Positions 16,800-24,761 of a stretch of DNA of 36,393 bases are shown here, piece by piece (the first letter of the stretch is position 1; each line of letters opens with the position of its first letter). The DNA comes from a bacterium. Its GTDB lineage: Bacteria; CSSED10-310; JAJRTK01. The notes below the pieces were generated by a model that was not told the origin of the DNA, did not search any database, and saw nothing but the letters and a program-made list of their open reading frames with translations. Location: contig JAJRTK010000389.1 in assembly GCA_024278345.1 (NCBI GenBank), positions 1 through 36,393 of the forward strand. Reading direction: 5' to 3'. The position numbers were made by a program, and so were the translations under genes.

Positions 16800-18460
16800 C
16801 CAAGATGAAGGGGGATCACCCCATGGGTTGCGCATTTCGTGTTGAGTTCCGCTCCCATCGGCGGCAATCCGTCCGCCGCTGTTCGCCATCTTCACCCCTC
16901 GTGGTATCCACTACCCTGGGGCCAAGGCACCATCGGGGTTTTTGCTCTCTAGCGGTGATTCCCCTTTTTCTGGTCTTCATGGCGGCCCACGCTTTCGCGG
17001 ATGGTGATGGCGGGGAACCGGTTCCCCGAAGTTCCGCGAAAGAGGAAGTCCCGCAACCCCAAAAGATGTGGGTCCAGGGAGTGAGCTCCCTGGTGGGTGC
17101 GGGGCAAAGCCCTGCCAGGGGCGGGAAGCCGAGCGTCAGCGAGACGCGGCCCACAGGGCCGCAGCCGGAGTCCCCGGACTCCCGCCGAGCAAAGCGAGGC
17201 GACGCTCCCGCACCCGAAAACGGAGGACTTATCCGAAAAAGAGAGCCTCCCCAAAAGATGTGGGTCCAGGGAGCGAGCTCCCTGGTGGGTGCAGGGCAAA
17301 GCCCTGCCAGGGGACGGGGGACGGAGTCCCCGGACTCCCGCCGAGCAAAGCGAGGCGAAAACCCCCGCCGAGCAAAGCGAGGCGAAAACCCCCGCCGAGC
17401 AAAGCGAGGCGAAAACCCCCGCCGAGCAAAGCGAGGCGCGGCTCAACGGGCCGCAGCCGGAGTCCCTGGACAACCGTCTTCTCCGGGGGGCCCGGGTGCC
17501 AAACTATTCAACCGAACCTGGTATATCATGGGGACATTGCTGGAAGTCCGTATAGAAGGCCTTCCCGCCCCGGTTGCCTCCAAGGCGGCCCGGATGGTAT
17601 GGAAAGCCGTCCATGAGGTGGATGGCAAAATGTCGACCTATCGTTCCGACAGCGACGTGAGCCTCCTCCAGGGGGACGAGTGCCGCCCGGTGAGCAAGGC
17701 GACGGCGGAAGTTATCCGTTTTTCCCTGGAGCTTTGTGAGAAGAGTGGCGGCGCCTTCGATATGACCGTGGGACCTCTGGTCCGGGCCTGGGGTTTCAAG
17801 GGCGGGAAGGGGCGGAGGCCTTCTCCCGTCGAACTGGAAACCGCCATGAAGCGGATCGGGTGCCACAAGGTAAGGCTTCAGTCCAGTCCGCTCGGTGTTT
17901 GTCTAGCCCGTGGCAGCGCCATCGACCTTGGAGGGGTTGCCAAGGGATATGCCCTGGATCGCGCCCGAGCCGTGCTCCGCCCACTTGGCGTGAAGCGGGC
18001 CCTTCTTGACTTTGGAGGGCAGATCCAGACGCTGGGAAAGAACCACGCCATCGCGGTGGCCGATCCTTTGGCGCCGGATCGAACACTGGCGGTTTTTGGG
18101 GTCTCGGAGCGTTCGGTGGCGACCTCATCGGCGGCGGAGCGATGGGTGGAGATTGATGGCGAGAGGTTCGGGCATTTGCTCGATCCCCGGACAGGCGGTC
18201 CAGCCAGCGGAATGCTGTCAGCGACGGTGGTTCATCCATCCGCCATGGTTGCCGATGGACTTGCCACGGCACTTTTCGTTTCGGGGTCCGCCGGTCTGGA
18301 ATGGGCCGTGGAGCAGTTTCCCAGGGCCGGATTCTTACTGGTCCGGGGCCAGCCCGGCCAAAGGTCCTTGGAACCTGAAGATATCGTTATCGCCGGGGTT
18401 CTCGGATCGGAACCTTCACTGAGACTTTTTCCCGGCGGCGAAAAATCTCTTGGACTTTGA
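16796..18460 (+). CDS. apbE: ApbE, FAD:protein FMN transferase, with repeat-derived N-terminal insert
   Basis: The 554-aa protein carries a complete ApbE domain from about residue 237 (FNRTWYIMGTLLEVRIEG) to the end, with DLGGVAKGYALDRA, GHLLDPRTGG and MVADGLATALF, all hallmarks of the Mg-dependent periplasmic enzyme that transfers FMN from FAD to a Thr in target proteins. Family members are usually about 330-350 aa. The extra residues are a family A repeat (about 15-30, VEFRSHRRQSVRR), a delayed signal peptide (about 44-68) and two family B repeats with 27-bp tandem units (about 88-230), all in frame. ATG 16796 overlaps the preceding stop and has GGAGG 9 nt upstream, so the long form appears real. 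The natural substrate is probably the FMN-binding protein two genes upstream. Confidence 0.9.
   Translation: MTKMKGDHPMGCAFRVEFRSHRRQSVRRCSPSSPLVVSTTLGPRHHRGFCSLAVIPLFLVFMAAHAFADGDGGEPVPRSSAKEEVPQPQKMWVQGVSSLVGAGQSPARGGKPSVSETRPTGPQPESPDSRRAKRGDAPAPENGGLIRKREPPQKMWVQGASSLVGAGQSPARGRGTESPDSRRAKRGENPRRAKRGENPRRAKRGENPRRAKRGAAQRAAAGVPGQPSSPGGPGAKLFNRTWYIMGTLLEVRIEGLPAPVASKAARMVWKAVHEVDGKMSTYRSDSDVSLLQGDECRPVSKATAEVIRFSLELCEKSGGAFDMTVGPLVRAWGFKGGKGRRPSPVELETAMKRIGCHKVRLQSSPLGVCLARGSAIDLGGVAKGYALDRARAVLRPLGVKRALLDFGGQIQTLGKNHAIAVADPLAPDRTLAVFGVSERSVATSSAAERWVEIDGERFGHLLDPRTGGPASGMLSATVVHPSAMVADGLATALFVSGSAGLEWAVEQFPRAGFLLVRGQPGQRSLEPEDIVIAGVLGSEPSLRLFPGGEKSLGL
16838..16900 (+). repeat. Family A repeat inside apbE
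   Basis: GTTGAGTTCCGCTCCCATCG is followed by the hairpin CGGCGG-CAATCCGT-CCGCCG. It is the same core as 11635 and 30885 and is read in frame between the apbE start codon and its signal peptide. Confidence 0.7.
17055..17475 (+). repeat. Two family B cores inside apbE
   Basis: CCCCAAAAGATGTGGGTCCA occurs at about 17057 and again at about 17248, each followed by CCAGGGAG..CTCCCTGG, GGGCAAAGCCC and GAGTCCCCGGACTCCCGCCGA. The terminal GTGGATACC-type ends are missing, so only the palindromic cores are present. The reading frame stays open throughout. Confidence 0.85.
17337..17438 (+). repeat. 27-bp tandem repeat, four units, in frame
   Basis: Units start at 17337, 17364, 17391 and 17418 with CCCGCCGAGCAAAGCGAGGC followed by GAAAAC; the last unit is partial. 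Each full unit encodes RRAKRGENP (nine residues), so copy-number change would not shift the apbE frame. Confidence 0.95.
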
Positions 18461-18464
18461 TCCG

Positions 18465-18565
18465 CTGAGGGGAACCAGGGCGAGCAGCGGCGGACGCGGG
18501 GAACTCGCGACGGAGGCGCGGGTCGGTGCCGATGGGAGCGGACCCAACCCAAAGAAAGAATTTCG
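18465..18565 (-). repeat. Family A repeat between apbE and the kinase-like gene
   Basis: The segment CCGATGGGAGCGGACCCAAC is the reverse-strand family A core. It lies in the 162-nt gap between the convergent apbE and kinase-like genes. No clear terminator with a T-tract is seen there. Confidence 0.55.
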
Positions 18566-18622
18566 GTCTGCTTTTTCTTCGGTGGCGAAGCCAGGTTCAA
18601 GCTCTCTTGAGCCCGAGAGGTA

Positions 18623-21600
18623 CTAGCCCGGAAGCTTCTCCGACGGGAAATCATCGATCTCCGCCCCGTCAAATTCCGGTGGAGCGAGAGGTTGGGCGAT
18701 TTCCGATGCGCGGTCGAGCCATTCCAGGAGGCGATTCTTGAGCCGCCGACCGTCGTTCCAAAGATTGGGGAGTCCCATGGCGCGGCGCTGCGTCTCATAG
18801 TCCTCGATTTGCCTCAAGGATTCTTCCAGGGCGGAGGCCTCACTTGCCTCCAGGGGCTGGACTCGCCGATCGATGGAACCGATGGCTATCGCGGCGGTGA
18901 TTTCGGCTCCCACAAGCAGGCTTTGAAGCTGCAGCCAACGGTTTTCGCATTGATCGATCCTGGCTTCGAGGTGAGCCAGACGTTCAGCCGCCATGTCCGG
19001 CGACCCACTCCGGGCAAGAGCCGTACAGTTTCCAAGGCGTGCGTCCAACTCTAGGAAAGGGCAACCGGCGGCTCGGGTCCGCTTGGCCACGTGCTCGAAA
19101 ATTTGGATTGCCCGGGCGTAGTCCTGGGATTCCAGGGAGACATATCCAAGTTGTCCAAGTTGCTCCAGCGCTTCCAGAACGAGCTTGGATTCAAAGAGTT
19201 GCCGAACGGAGCGGTTGAAGCTCTGTCGTGCCACGGAGGTTTGGCCATGCTTGTTCAGAAGGCGTCCCATCAGTCCCATGATGCGGGCGGAGCCAGGGAC
19301 GCAACCCACTTGCTTGTAAAGGCGGCGCGCCTGTTTGATCTCGGCGAAGGCCTCCCTTTCGTCTCCCACGTCAAGAAGGAGCTTGGCTAGCGCTTCCCGA
19401 GCGCGGGCCTCTGGGATCTTGAGGCCTAGCGCTCCGAACTCCTTTCGGGCCTCCCGCAGGATTGCTTGAGCTTCGCGCCATTCTCCCAGGCTTGCGGCGG
19501 CGCGGCCAAGGCCAAGGCGTGCCCGGGCGGCTTCTTCTTTCGCCTTTTCCAGTTGTGTCAGGCGCTCGTTGGCTCGGCGGTAGGCCTCCATGGCACGGCG
19601 GATTTGCCCCGATCCCAGCCAGGCATCGGCTTGCCGGCGGCGCGCCATCTCGATTCCCTGCTTCTTGTTTTGGTCGCCGAATAGGACGAAGCCTCGCTTG
19701 GCAAGACGTTCCGCCTCGCTGATCCAGCCCCCCAGCAGGTGAGCTGACGACAGCTCCACAAGACAGCCTGCCTTTTCCGCTGCCGCCGAGCCAAGTTGCT
19801 GGTAGAGTTCATCGGCTTTTCGGAGGGTTTCCAGGGCAAGGGGCACACGTTCCATCGCCAGGTGGAGACGCCCGATGCGCCGGAGGACCGAGGCCTCTTT
19901 CGAGGTGTCGTCAAGCCAGAGCCGGATTTGGCGGCACTGGTCAAGGTAGTGGAGCGCTTCCCCGCTTTGGCCCGCCATGGAGTAGAGCTCGGAGAGGCTT
20001 TCCAGGGTCCAGGCTTCGGCGATGCGCGAGCCCATGGAGCGGAAGCCCTGTCGCGCTTCTTTCTGGACTTCTATTGCCCGATCAATGCGCCCCAACTCTT
20101 GAAGGAGCTCTCCGAATCGGCTGAGAGTTTGAGCCCTCAGGTTGGTTTTAGAGAGATCGGCGAAGAGATCGGCGGCCGTTTCGAAGCATTGCACGGCCTC
20201 CTCGAACCGCTGAATGCGGTGGTAGACTCGGCCGAGCTCTTTGAGCATGATCGCCTTCCAAAGCGGGTCGTCGGCCTGTTCGGCCCTTTGGAGCCCCTGC
20301 TCGTAGGTTTCCATGGAAACCTCGATTTCGCCTTTTTGGGCGCGGAGGCGGGCAAGTTGTTGCAGAGCCTTAGCTTCGGCGATAGGGTCGTCGAGCTGCT
20401 GCGACAATAGGCGCGCCCGGGTGAGGGAGCGTTGCGCCGCGGCAAGATCGCCGACTCGCCGGAGTAGGTTGCCCAATTCCAGCTCGGCTCGCTGCTCCAA
20501 GGCGCCGCCCTCGTGGGTCTTGGAGCGCCGTGCGGCTAAAACGGCCCAGCGCAGGTGGAAGCGGGCCGTTTCATCGGCGCGGGTTGCCGCGGCCCAGCTT
20601 CCCAGTTCCAGGTGGAGCTCGGCAGCGACGGGCCACCGTTCCGTCTGGAGCGCCAGGCGGCCAAGGAGATCGGCCTCGAAGGGGTCGAGTCCTCCAGATC
20701 GACGAACCAGGGTCCAGACAGTACGCTCCGGGAGGTCGTCGCCGGTCCCTTTTGGAGGAGTGCCTTCGCTGTGGCCTGGAGCCCCGATCTCCAGAGAGCT
20801 TTTCCCAGTGGGAGTGAGTAGATCGGCAATGGAAGCGTGGGTCAACCCTAGGACAGTTCCTTCCTGTCGCGTGAGCTCCAGGCGGTTGAGGCGTTCGATG
20901 GCATCCAGCACTTCTTTTTCCGGGATTTCCAGGATCTCGCCCAGCAGGGCACAAGGGATTCGGCCTCCCACGCGGATGATGGCGGAGAGCAACCGTTTAG
21001 AGGCCGAGTCCAGGCCTCGGATCTCGGTGCGGAAAAAGAATTTCCAAAGCTCGTTTCCCTGCTGGAGCGGTCGAGCATCAATTTGCAGGACAAAGCGCCA
21101 GTTTTTTCGGTGCGTCAAATAGCCGCTCCTGGCGAGCCATCGAACGTAGCTCATCGCCAGCGCGGGATTGCCTTCGCTTCCGGAAAGGATCCTGGTGACC
21201 AGCGATTCCGGCGCTTTTTCGCAAAGAACGGCAGCCAGGTAGAGCTCCAGTTCTTCCCGGTTCATGGGCTCCAGCTTGAGTTGCCGGCAGCCCGGTAGTT
21301 TTTCCAGTTTTCGTGCCAGCTCCGAAGAAGCCTCGGCCTCTCGATCCAAGCTCAAGACCAGCAGCAAGGGGGGCGGGCTTTTTGTGTCGTGCTCTTTTTG
21401 CAGGATTTGCCGTGCAAGCCGATACCAAAGTTGACGGCTTCTTTCGTCGGCAAGGTGGCAATCATCGAGCAGAAGGGCCACGGGGCCGTGGGAGGCAAAT
21501 CGCTGGAGAAGCTCGTGGGCCACGCCTCCGATTTCGGCGAAGATGTCCCGATCCGATTCGTCCAGGGGTCGCTCTTCCGGTTCGGGCCAAATCAGATCTT

Positions 21601-23089
21601 CAATGGGCCGGAGGGGAGCCAGGAAGCTTTCTGGAGGCCGGAGCCCTTCCCCCGGGTTTCCGTGGATGCGAAGGCTTGGAAGAGCACGAAGCCGGGTTGT
21701 GGAGGCTGAGCTCTTGGACGACCGGTTTTCCGCGGTGTGGCCGCCCCGCCCAAACAGGGAGCGGCGACCTGTCTCCCGCGGGACGGCCGCGGGCTGCTGG
21801 CTGGCGCGGACTGCTTCAGCGATTCGCCTGGGCCACCAGGCGGGCGGCTCTTGCCAAACCGGACTCTTTTCGGCGGAGTCATCTTCTTTCGCCGCGTCTT
21901 CTTCTCCAAGAAGAGCCTTTGTCGCGGCCTGTTTCTCCTGTCTGTGCCGCGCCCATTCGGGATCCTCTAGGGCTGCAAGTTGTTCCAGTAACTCCCGAAG
22001 AAGCGGCCGGACGGTGCTATAGGCCAGCTTATCAACGTTGCGGCAGACCAGCCGGAAGACCCGGCAATTCCGCGTGGAGAGCCAATCTTCCGCGGCATCC
22101 AGAAGCGCTGTCTTGCCCATCCCGGGAGATCCTTCAACCAGAAGCACCGTGCGCCGGCCTTCCAAAAACGCTCCCAGGCTCTGTCTCACCGTTTCCACGG
22201 CCAGGTTTCTGCCTGCCACCCCAGGATTGGCCACGCGGAAACTGGAATCGGGCTCGGGCCGAGTCCGGCGTTGCATGGGACGATGCGTTCCCAAGGCTTC
22301 GAGGAGCGCCTGTCCAAACGCCTTCGCTGACTCGTATCGGTCGTTTGGTTTCTTGGCCAGAGCACGGGCAATGAAGTCGTCGAAAACCTCCGGTAGCATC
22401 GGATTCAAACTCGTGGGCGCCGGCACCGGCGCCGTCAGGTGCCGCAACCGAAGACCTTCGCCCTCCTCCCCGTCGAAGGGGTGCTGACCAAGGAGAAGCT
22501 CGAACAAGAGAATACCCGCGGCATAAAGGTCAGCCCTGAGATCCACTCTCCGGCCGAAAACCTGCTCTGGCGCAGCGTATGCCGGATCGGCGGGCAGCTC
22601 TCCCCTCGCACCGAGCTCGCTGCCGTAAGCTCCGAGCCCAAAATCGACAATCTGCAAGTTGCCTTGGGAGTCTGTGAGGATGTTCGACGGCTTCAGGGCC
22701 TGGTGAATGAAATGCTTCCGATGGAGGTCGTCTAGGATATTCAGAAGATCGGTGATGGCCAGTAACGTCCCATGCCAGGCCTCGGCGGAAAGCGCCCGAT
22801 CCTGCCGTTGCACCGCAACCTGAGAAAGGCTGATCCCTGTTAGGAGCGGCATGCTGTAGCCGAATTCACCGCCCTCCTTCCAGGACTCCAAAATAGGTGC
22901 GACGCCGGGGACCTCCAAAGATCGAAAGGCGTGGAGCCGGCGCTGGAACGCCCAGACAGCCTCGGGCGGAAGAGGCCGGATGAGCTTGACGGCAACCGAC
23001 GACCGCCGTTTTCGGTCGTAAGCCTTGTAAACCATCCCCAGAGTGCCACTGCCAAGTTTTTCCACAAGCTCCAAGTGGGACGGAATCAT
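18623..23089 (-). CDS. Ser/Thr kinase-like domain + AAA ATPase + TPR protein; HRD Asp missing
   Basis: The 1488-aa protein has three parts. Residues 6-270 form a Hanks-type kinase fold with glycine loop GSGTLGMV, the ATP-binding Lys35 in VAVK, DFG (149-151) and APE. The catalytic loop reads HQALKPSN instead of HRDLKPxN, so the proton-acceptor Asp is Ala131. Residues about 300-800 form an AAA/STAND-like ATPase with Walker A GSPGMGKTAL (near 322) and Walker B LLLDDCH (near 541), interrupted by a low-complexity linker. Residues about 815-1400 hold many TPR repeats. The layout matches large PknK-like signalling proteins. Loss of the Asp suggests a pseudokinase acting as a nucleotide-sensing scaffold. 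Start ATG 23089 overlaps the stop of an upstream ORF remnant (ATGA). Confidence 0.88.
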   Translation of the reverse strand: MIPSHLELVEKLGSGTLGMVYKAYDRKRRSSVAVKLIRPLPPEAVWAFQRRLHAFRSLEVPGVAPILESWKEGGEFGYSMPLLTGISLSQVAVQRQDRALSAEAWHGTLLAITDLLNILDDLHRKHFIHQALKPSNILTDSQGNLQIVDFGLGAYGSELGARGELPADPAYAAPEQVFGRRVDLRADLYAAGILLFELLLGQHPFDGEEGEGLRLRHLTAPVPAPTSLNPMLPEVFDDFIARALAKKPNDRYESAKAFGQALLEALGTHRPMQRRTRPEPDSSFRVANPGVAGRNLAVETVRQSLGAFLEGRRTVLLVEGSPGMGKTALLDAAEDWLSTRNCRVFRLVCRNVDKLAYSTVRPLLRELLEQLAALEDPEWARHRQEKQAATKALLGEEDAAKEDDSAEKSPVWQEPPAWWPRRIAEAVRASQQPAAVPRETGRRSLFGRGGHTAENRSSKSSASTTRLRALPSLRIHGNPGEGLRPPESFLAPLRPIEDLIWPEPEERPLDESDRDIFAEIGGVAHELLQRFASHGPVALLLDDCHLADERSRQLWYRLARQILQKEHDTKSPPPLLLVLSLDREAEASSELARKLEKLPGCRQLKLEPMNREELELYLAAVLCEKAPESLVTRILSGSEGNPALAMSYVRWLARSGYLTHRKNWRFVLQIDARPLQQGNELWKFFFRTEIRGLDSASKRLLSAIIRVGGRIPCALLGEILEIPEKEVLDAIERLNRLELTRQEGTVLGLTHASIADLLTPTGKSSLEIGAPGHSEGTPPKGTGDDLPERTVWTLVRRSGGLDPFEADLLGRLALQTERWPVAAELHLELGSWAAATRADETARFHLRWAVLAARRSKTHEGGALEQRAELELGNLLRRVGDLAAAQRSLTRARLLSQQLDDPIAEAKALQQLARLRAQKGEIEVSMETYEQGLQRAEQADDPLWKAIMLKELGRVYHRIQRFEEAVQCFETAADLFADLSKTNLRAQTLSRFGELLQELGRIDRAIEVQKEARQGFRSMGSRIAEAWTLESLSELYSMAGQSGEALHYLDQCRQIRLWLDDTSKEASVLRRIGRLHLAMERVPLALETLRKADELYQQLGSAAAEKAGCLVELSSAHLLGGWISEAERLAKRGFVLFGDQNKKQGIEMARRRQADAWLGSGQIRRAMEAYRRANERLTQLEKAKEEAARARLGLGRAAASLGEWREAQAILREARKEFGALGLKIPEARAREALAKLLLDVGDEREAFAEIKQARRLYKQVGCVPGSARIMGLMGRLLNKHGQTSVARQSFNRSVRQLFESKLVLEALEQLGQLGYVSLESQDYARAIQIFEHVAKRTRAAGCPFLELDARLGNCTALARSGSPDMAAERLAHLEARIDQCENRWLQLQSLLVGAEITAAIAIGSIDRRVQPLEASEASALEESLRQIEDYETQRRAMGLPNLWNDGRRLKNRLLEWLDRASEIAQPLAPPEFDGAEIDDFPSEKLPG

Positions 23090-23282
23090 CTCCTTGTCCT
23101 TTGCCTTCTCACCCAGTCCGCTCCTCCAAAAAATCCACCCCCATGCTCTATCATCTTATCAAGTTTGTCCATAGGCGTGTCCCACGGAAAAGGACTTGCA
23201 TCGAAAGAAGGAGGATCATCCAACAGCCATTGACTTTCAACAAATGGATTCCAACGGAAACCCGGCAAAATCAAGCAAAACA
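23086..23282 (-). pseudogene. C-terminal fragment of a broken gene upstream of the kinase-like gene
   Basis: The frame reads PGFRWNPFVESQWLLDDPPS...DTPMDKLDKMIEHGG...VRRQRTRR and ends in a TGA that overlaps the kinase-like gene's start by 4 nt, as expected of a coupled upstream gene. It is less GC-rich than its surroundings. Its 5' side is replaced by a family B repeat at 23283. TPMDKLDKMIEHGG could be a final ankyrin helix pair, but this is weak. Confidence 0.4.
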
Positions 23283-23473
23283 GGTACCCACCCAAGGTGG
23301 GACACGGCCAGAAAACAAAAGAGAAACCCGCGCAGCGTACAAAGGAGTGGGTCCAGGGATCTCGATCCCTGGTGGGTGCAGGGCAAAGCCCTGGGGACGG
23401 AGTCACCGGACGACCGCCGAGCGAAGCGAGGCGCAAAGGAGTGTCCAACTGTCCCGCTTTGCGTGGATACCCG
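23283..23473 (+). repeat. Family B element, copy 1 of a back-to-back pair
   Basis: The left end is GGTACCCACCCAAGGTGGGACA and the right end is TGTCCCGCTTTGCGTGGATACC. The central hairpin reads CCAGGGATC-TC-GATCCCTGG (23352-23371), a paired change relative to CCAGGGAGC/GCTCCCTGG elsewhere. It is about 190 bp long. Confidence 0.85.
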
Positions 23474-23478
23474 CGTAA

Positions 23479-23718
23479 GGTATCAACGTAAGCCGGGACA
23501 CCCGCCAAAACCAAGACGCAACGCGTCGTACATGAATGTGGGCAGGGATCCCGTTGCCCTTCGTTGCAACGGGAAGTTGAGCGAACTCCCTGGTGGGTGC
23601 AGGGCAAAGCCCTGCCGGGGACCGGGGCCGGAGGCCCCGGACGACCGCCGAGCGATAGCGAGGCGTTGGCGCTTGCAGTTCCACAGTCCTGGAATTGTCC
23701 CGCGTTGCGTGGATGCCC
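23479..23718 (+). repeat. Family B element, copy 2 of a back-to-back pair
   Basis: The left end is GGTATCAACGTAAGCCGGGACA, the right end TGTCCCGCGTTGCGTGGATGCC, about 240 bp. Stems include CCCGTTGC/GCAACGGG, CAGGGC/GCCCTG and CCGGGGCC/GGCCCCGG. Its left end and copy 1's right end form a 51-nt imperfect palindrome (23450-23500) with a 7-nt centre. It abuts an ankyrin remnant on its right. Confidence 0.85.
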
Positions 23719-23843
23719 GCCAGAAGCGCGTTCGACGTTTCGATACGCCCGTTGGCGGCGGTGTAGGCCAAAGGCGTCTCCCCGATTGGCCGGCGAGGAT
23801 CCGCGCCGGATCCAGGAGCAGGGTGACGATACGAGGTTCGCGT
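23719..23843 (-). pseudogene. Ankyrin-repeat gene remnant
   Basis: The minus strand encodes GADPRRPIGETPLAYTAANG followed by RIETSNALLAGI, a recognisable ankyrin repeat. The preceding helix (EPRIVTLLLD) is in another frame, so there is a frameshift. The repeat is cut at the family B end (GGGCATCCACGCAACGCGGG), and the other side runs into the stop of the Rpn-like gene. It and the fragment at 23086-23282 may be parts of one gene. Confidence 0.6.
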
Positions 23844-24761
23844 CTACGGGCGACGGCGGGACAGCTCTTTGTAAAGGATCTGCTCTAGCGCCTCCAAAGC
23901 CTCCAAGGATGCCGCGCCGTCCAGGCGCCGTGCCCAGAATTCCTCCCGCTCCGGAGCGAGGTGGGCAACCAGTTTTCGTAACGTGTCGCGTTTGCCTTCC
24001 AGCTTGCCTTCCAGCTTGCCTTCCAGCTTGCCTTTCAGCTCGCCTTCCAGCTCGCCTTTTTTGAGCGCTTGTTCCCAGAGGACCTCGTGGGTGGTCTGGA
24101 GCAACTCCTCGATGTTCTCCAGTACATCCCGGTTAAGAAGCGCTTTTTCGCTTGGCGTCATGGCTCTCAACCTCCTGTCAAAGCTTCGCAAAAGTTTAGC
24201 ATAGGGTTGCAGCTCTTCGGAAAAGACCTCTTCGATGGCTCTTCTACGCACTCCACCTCGAATCAGCAATCTGAAGACCAGTGTGTCCCGCCGCTCTTCC
24301 AAGAGATCGCCGCGGATCAAATAGACGGGATGCCGGAAATCCCAGCGCTGGACGCCGGGCTCGATGGCACTGCTTTGCTCCGACAAAACCGCGTTCAAGG
24401 GTTTTTTGCACTGGCCGGGAGTCAGGACCAGGAGGCAGAGGTCCGGGAACGACTTCTTTCCCTGGCCGGCCTGCTGGCGCAGCGTCAACCGAAGGGCCAA
24501 ATAGAGCTTTGCCACGGCGCCTGCAAGCTCCAGCGAGTCTGGTGGTGACGAGTACGGCTCGATGACGGCAAGGCGGCTGCCAACGAGCCGAGCCAAGAGG
24601 CTTGCCCCAGGGAGATCCGGGGGCAATGCGCCTCGAGGCCGCACCCAGAGGTCTGCCTTCAGAGAGCCGGGAAGAAGTTCCGTGCCGATCTCGACGTCGG
24701 CGTAAGGCTCCAAGAGATTTCCCAGCAGGAACTTGCCCAACCGGTCTTCGAACTGGTGCAT
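23844..24761 (-). CDS. Rpn / PD-(D/E)XK-like protein with LEGK tandem tail
   Basis: The 305-aa protein resembles the Rpn/transposase_31-type nucleases: KADLWVRPRG supplies an Asp on a strand, VIEPYSSPPD takes the place of the LLEHQS-type segment, and a helical region ends with KGELEGELKGKLEGKLEGK before a C-terminal helix. Rpn proteins are DNA nucleases that stimulate recombination in Escherichia coli. Assignment here is moderate because the core motifs are only approximate. The ATG at 24761 has GGAGAAGGA immediately upstream. A good promoter lies at 24904-24932, suggesting its own transcript. The gene's stop abuts ankyrin-gene debris. Confidence 0.6.
   Translation of the reverse strand: MHQFEDRLGKFLLGNLLEPYADVEIGTELLPGSLKADLWVRPRGALPPDLPGASLLARLVGSRLAVIEPYSSPPDSLELAGAVAKLYLALRLTLRQQAGQGKKSFPDLCLLVLTPGQCKKPLNAVLSEQSSAIEPGVQRWDFRHPVYLIRGDLLEERRDTLVFRLLIRGGVRRRAIEEVFSEELQPYAKLLRSFDRRLRAMTPSEKALLNRDVLENIEELLQTTHEVLWEQALKKGELEGELKGKLEGKLEGKLEGKRDTLRKLVAHLAPEREEFWARRLDGAASLEALEALEQILYKELSRRRP
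23992..24063 (-). repeat. 12-bp tandem repeat in the Rpn-like gene
   Basis: Six units of TTGCCTTCCAGC (plus-strand reading) start at 23992, 24004, 24016, 24028, 24040 and 24052, the later ones with point changes. On the coding strand each encodes a (K/E)LEG-type tetrapeptide, so slippage changes length without shifting frame. Confidence 0.95.

Noticed and set aside
17337-17438. CRISPR array
   Set aside because: Units are directly adjacent with no unique spacers, and no cas gene is present; it is a simple tandem repeat.
23500-23560. tRNA-like or attachment site in GACGCAACGCGTCGTACATG
   Set aside because: Only a short self-complementary stretch (GACGCAACGCGTC) within family B; no cloverleaf and no integrase nearby.
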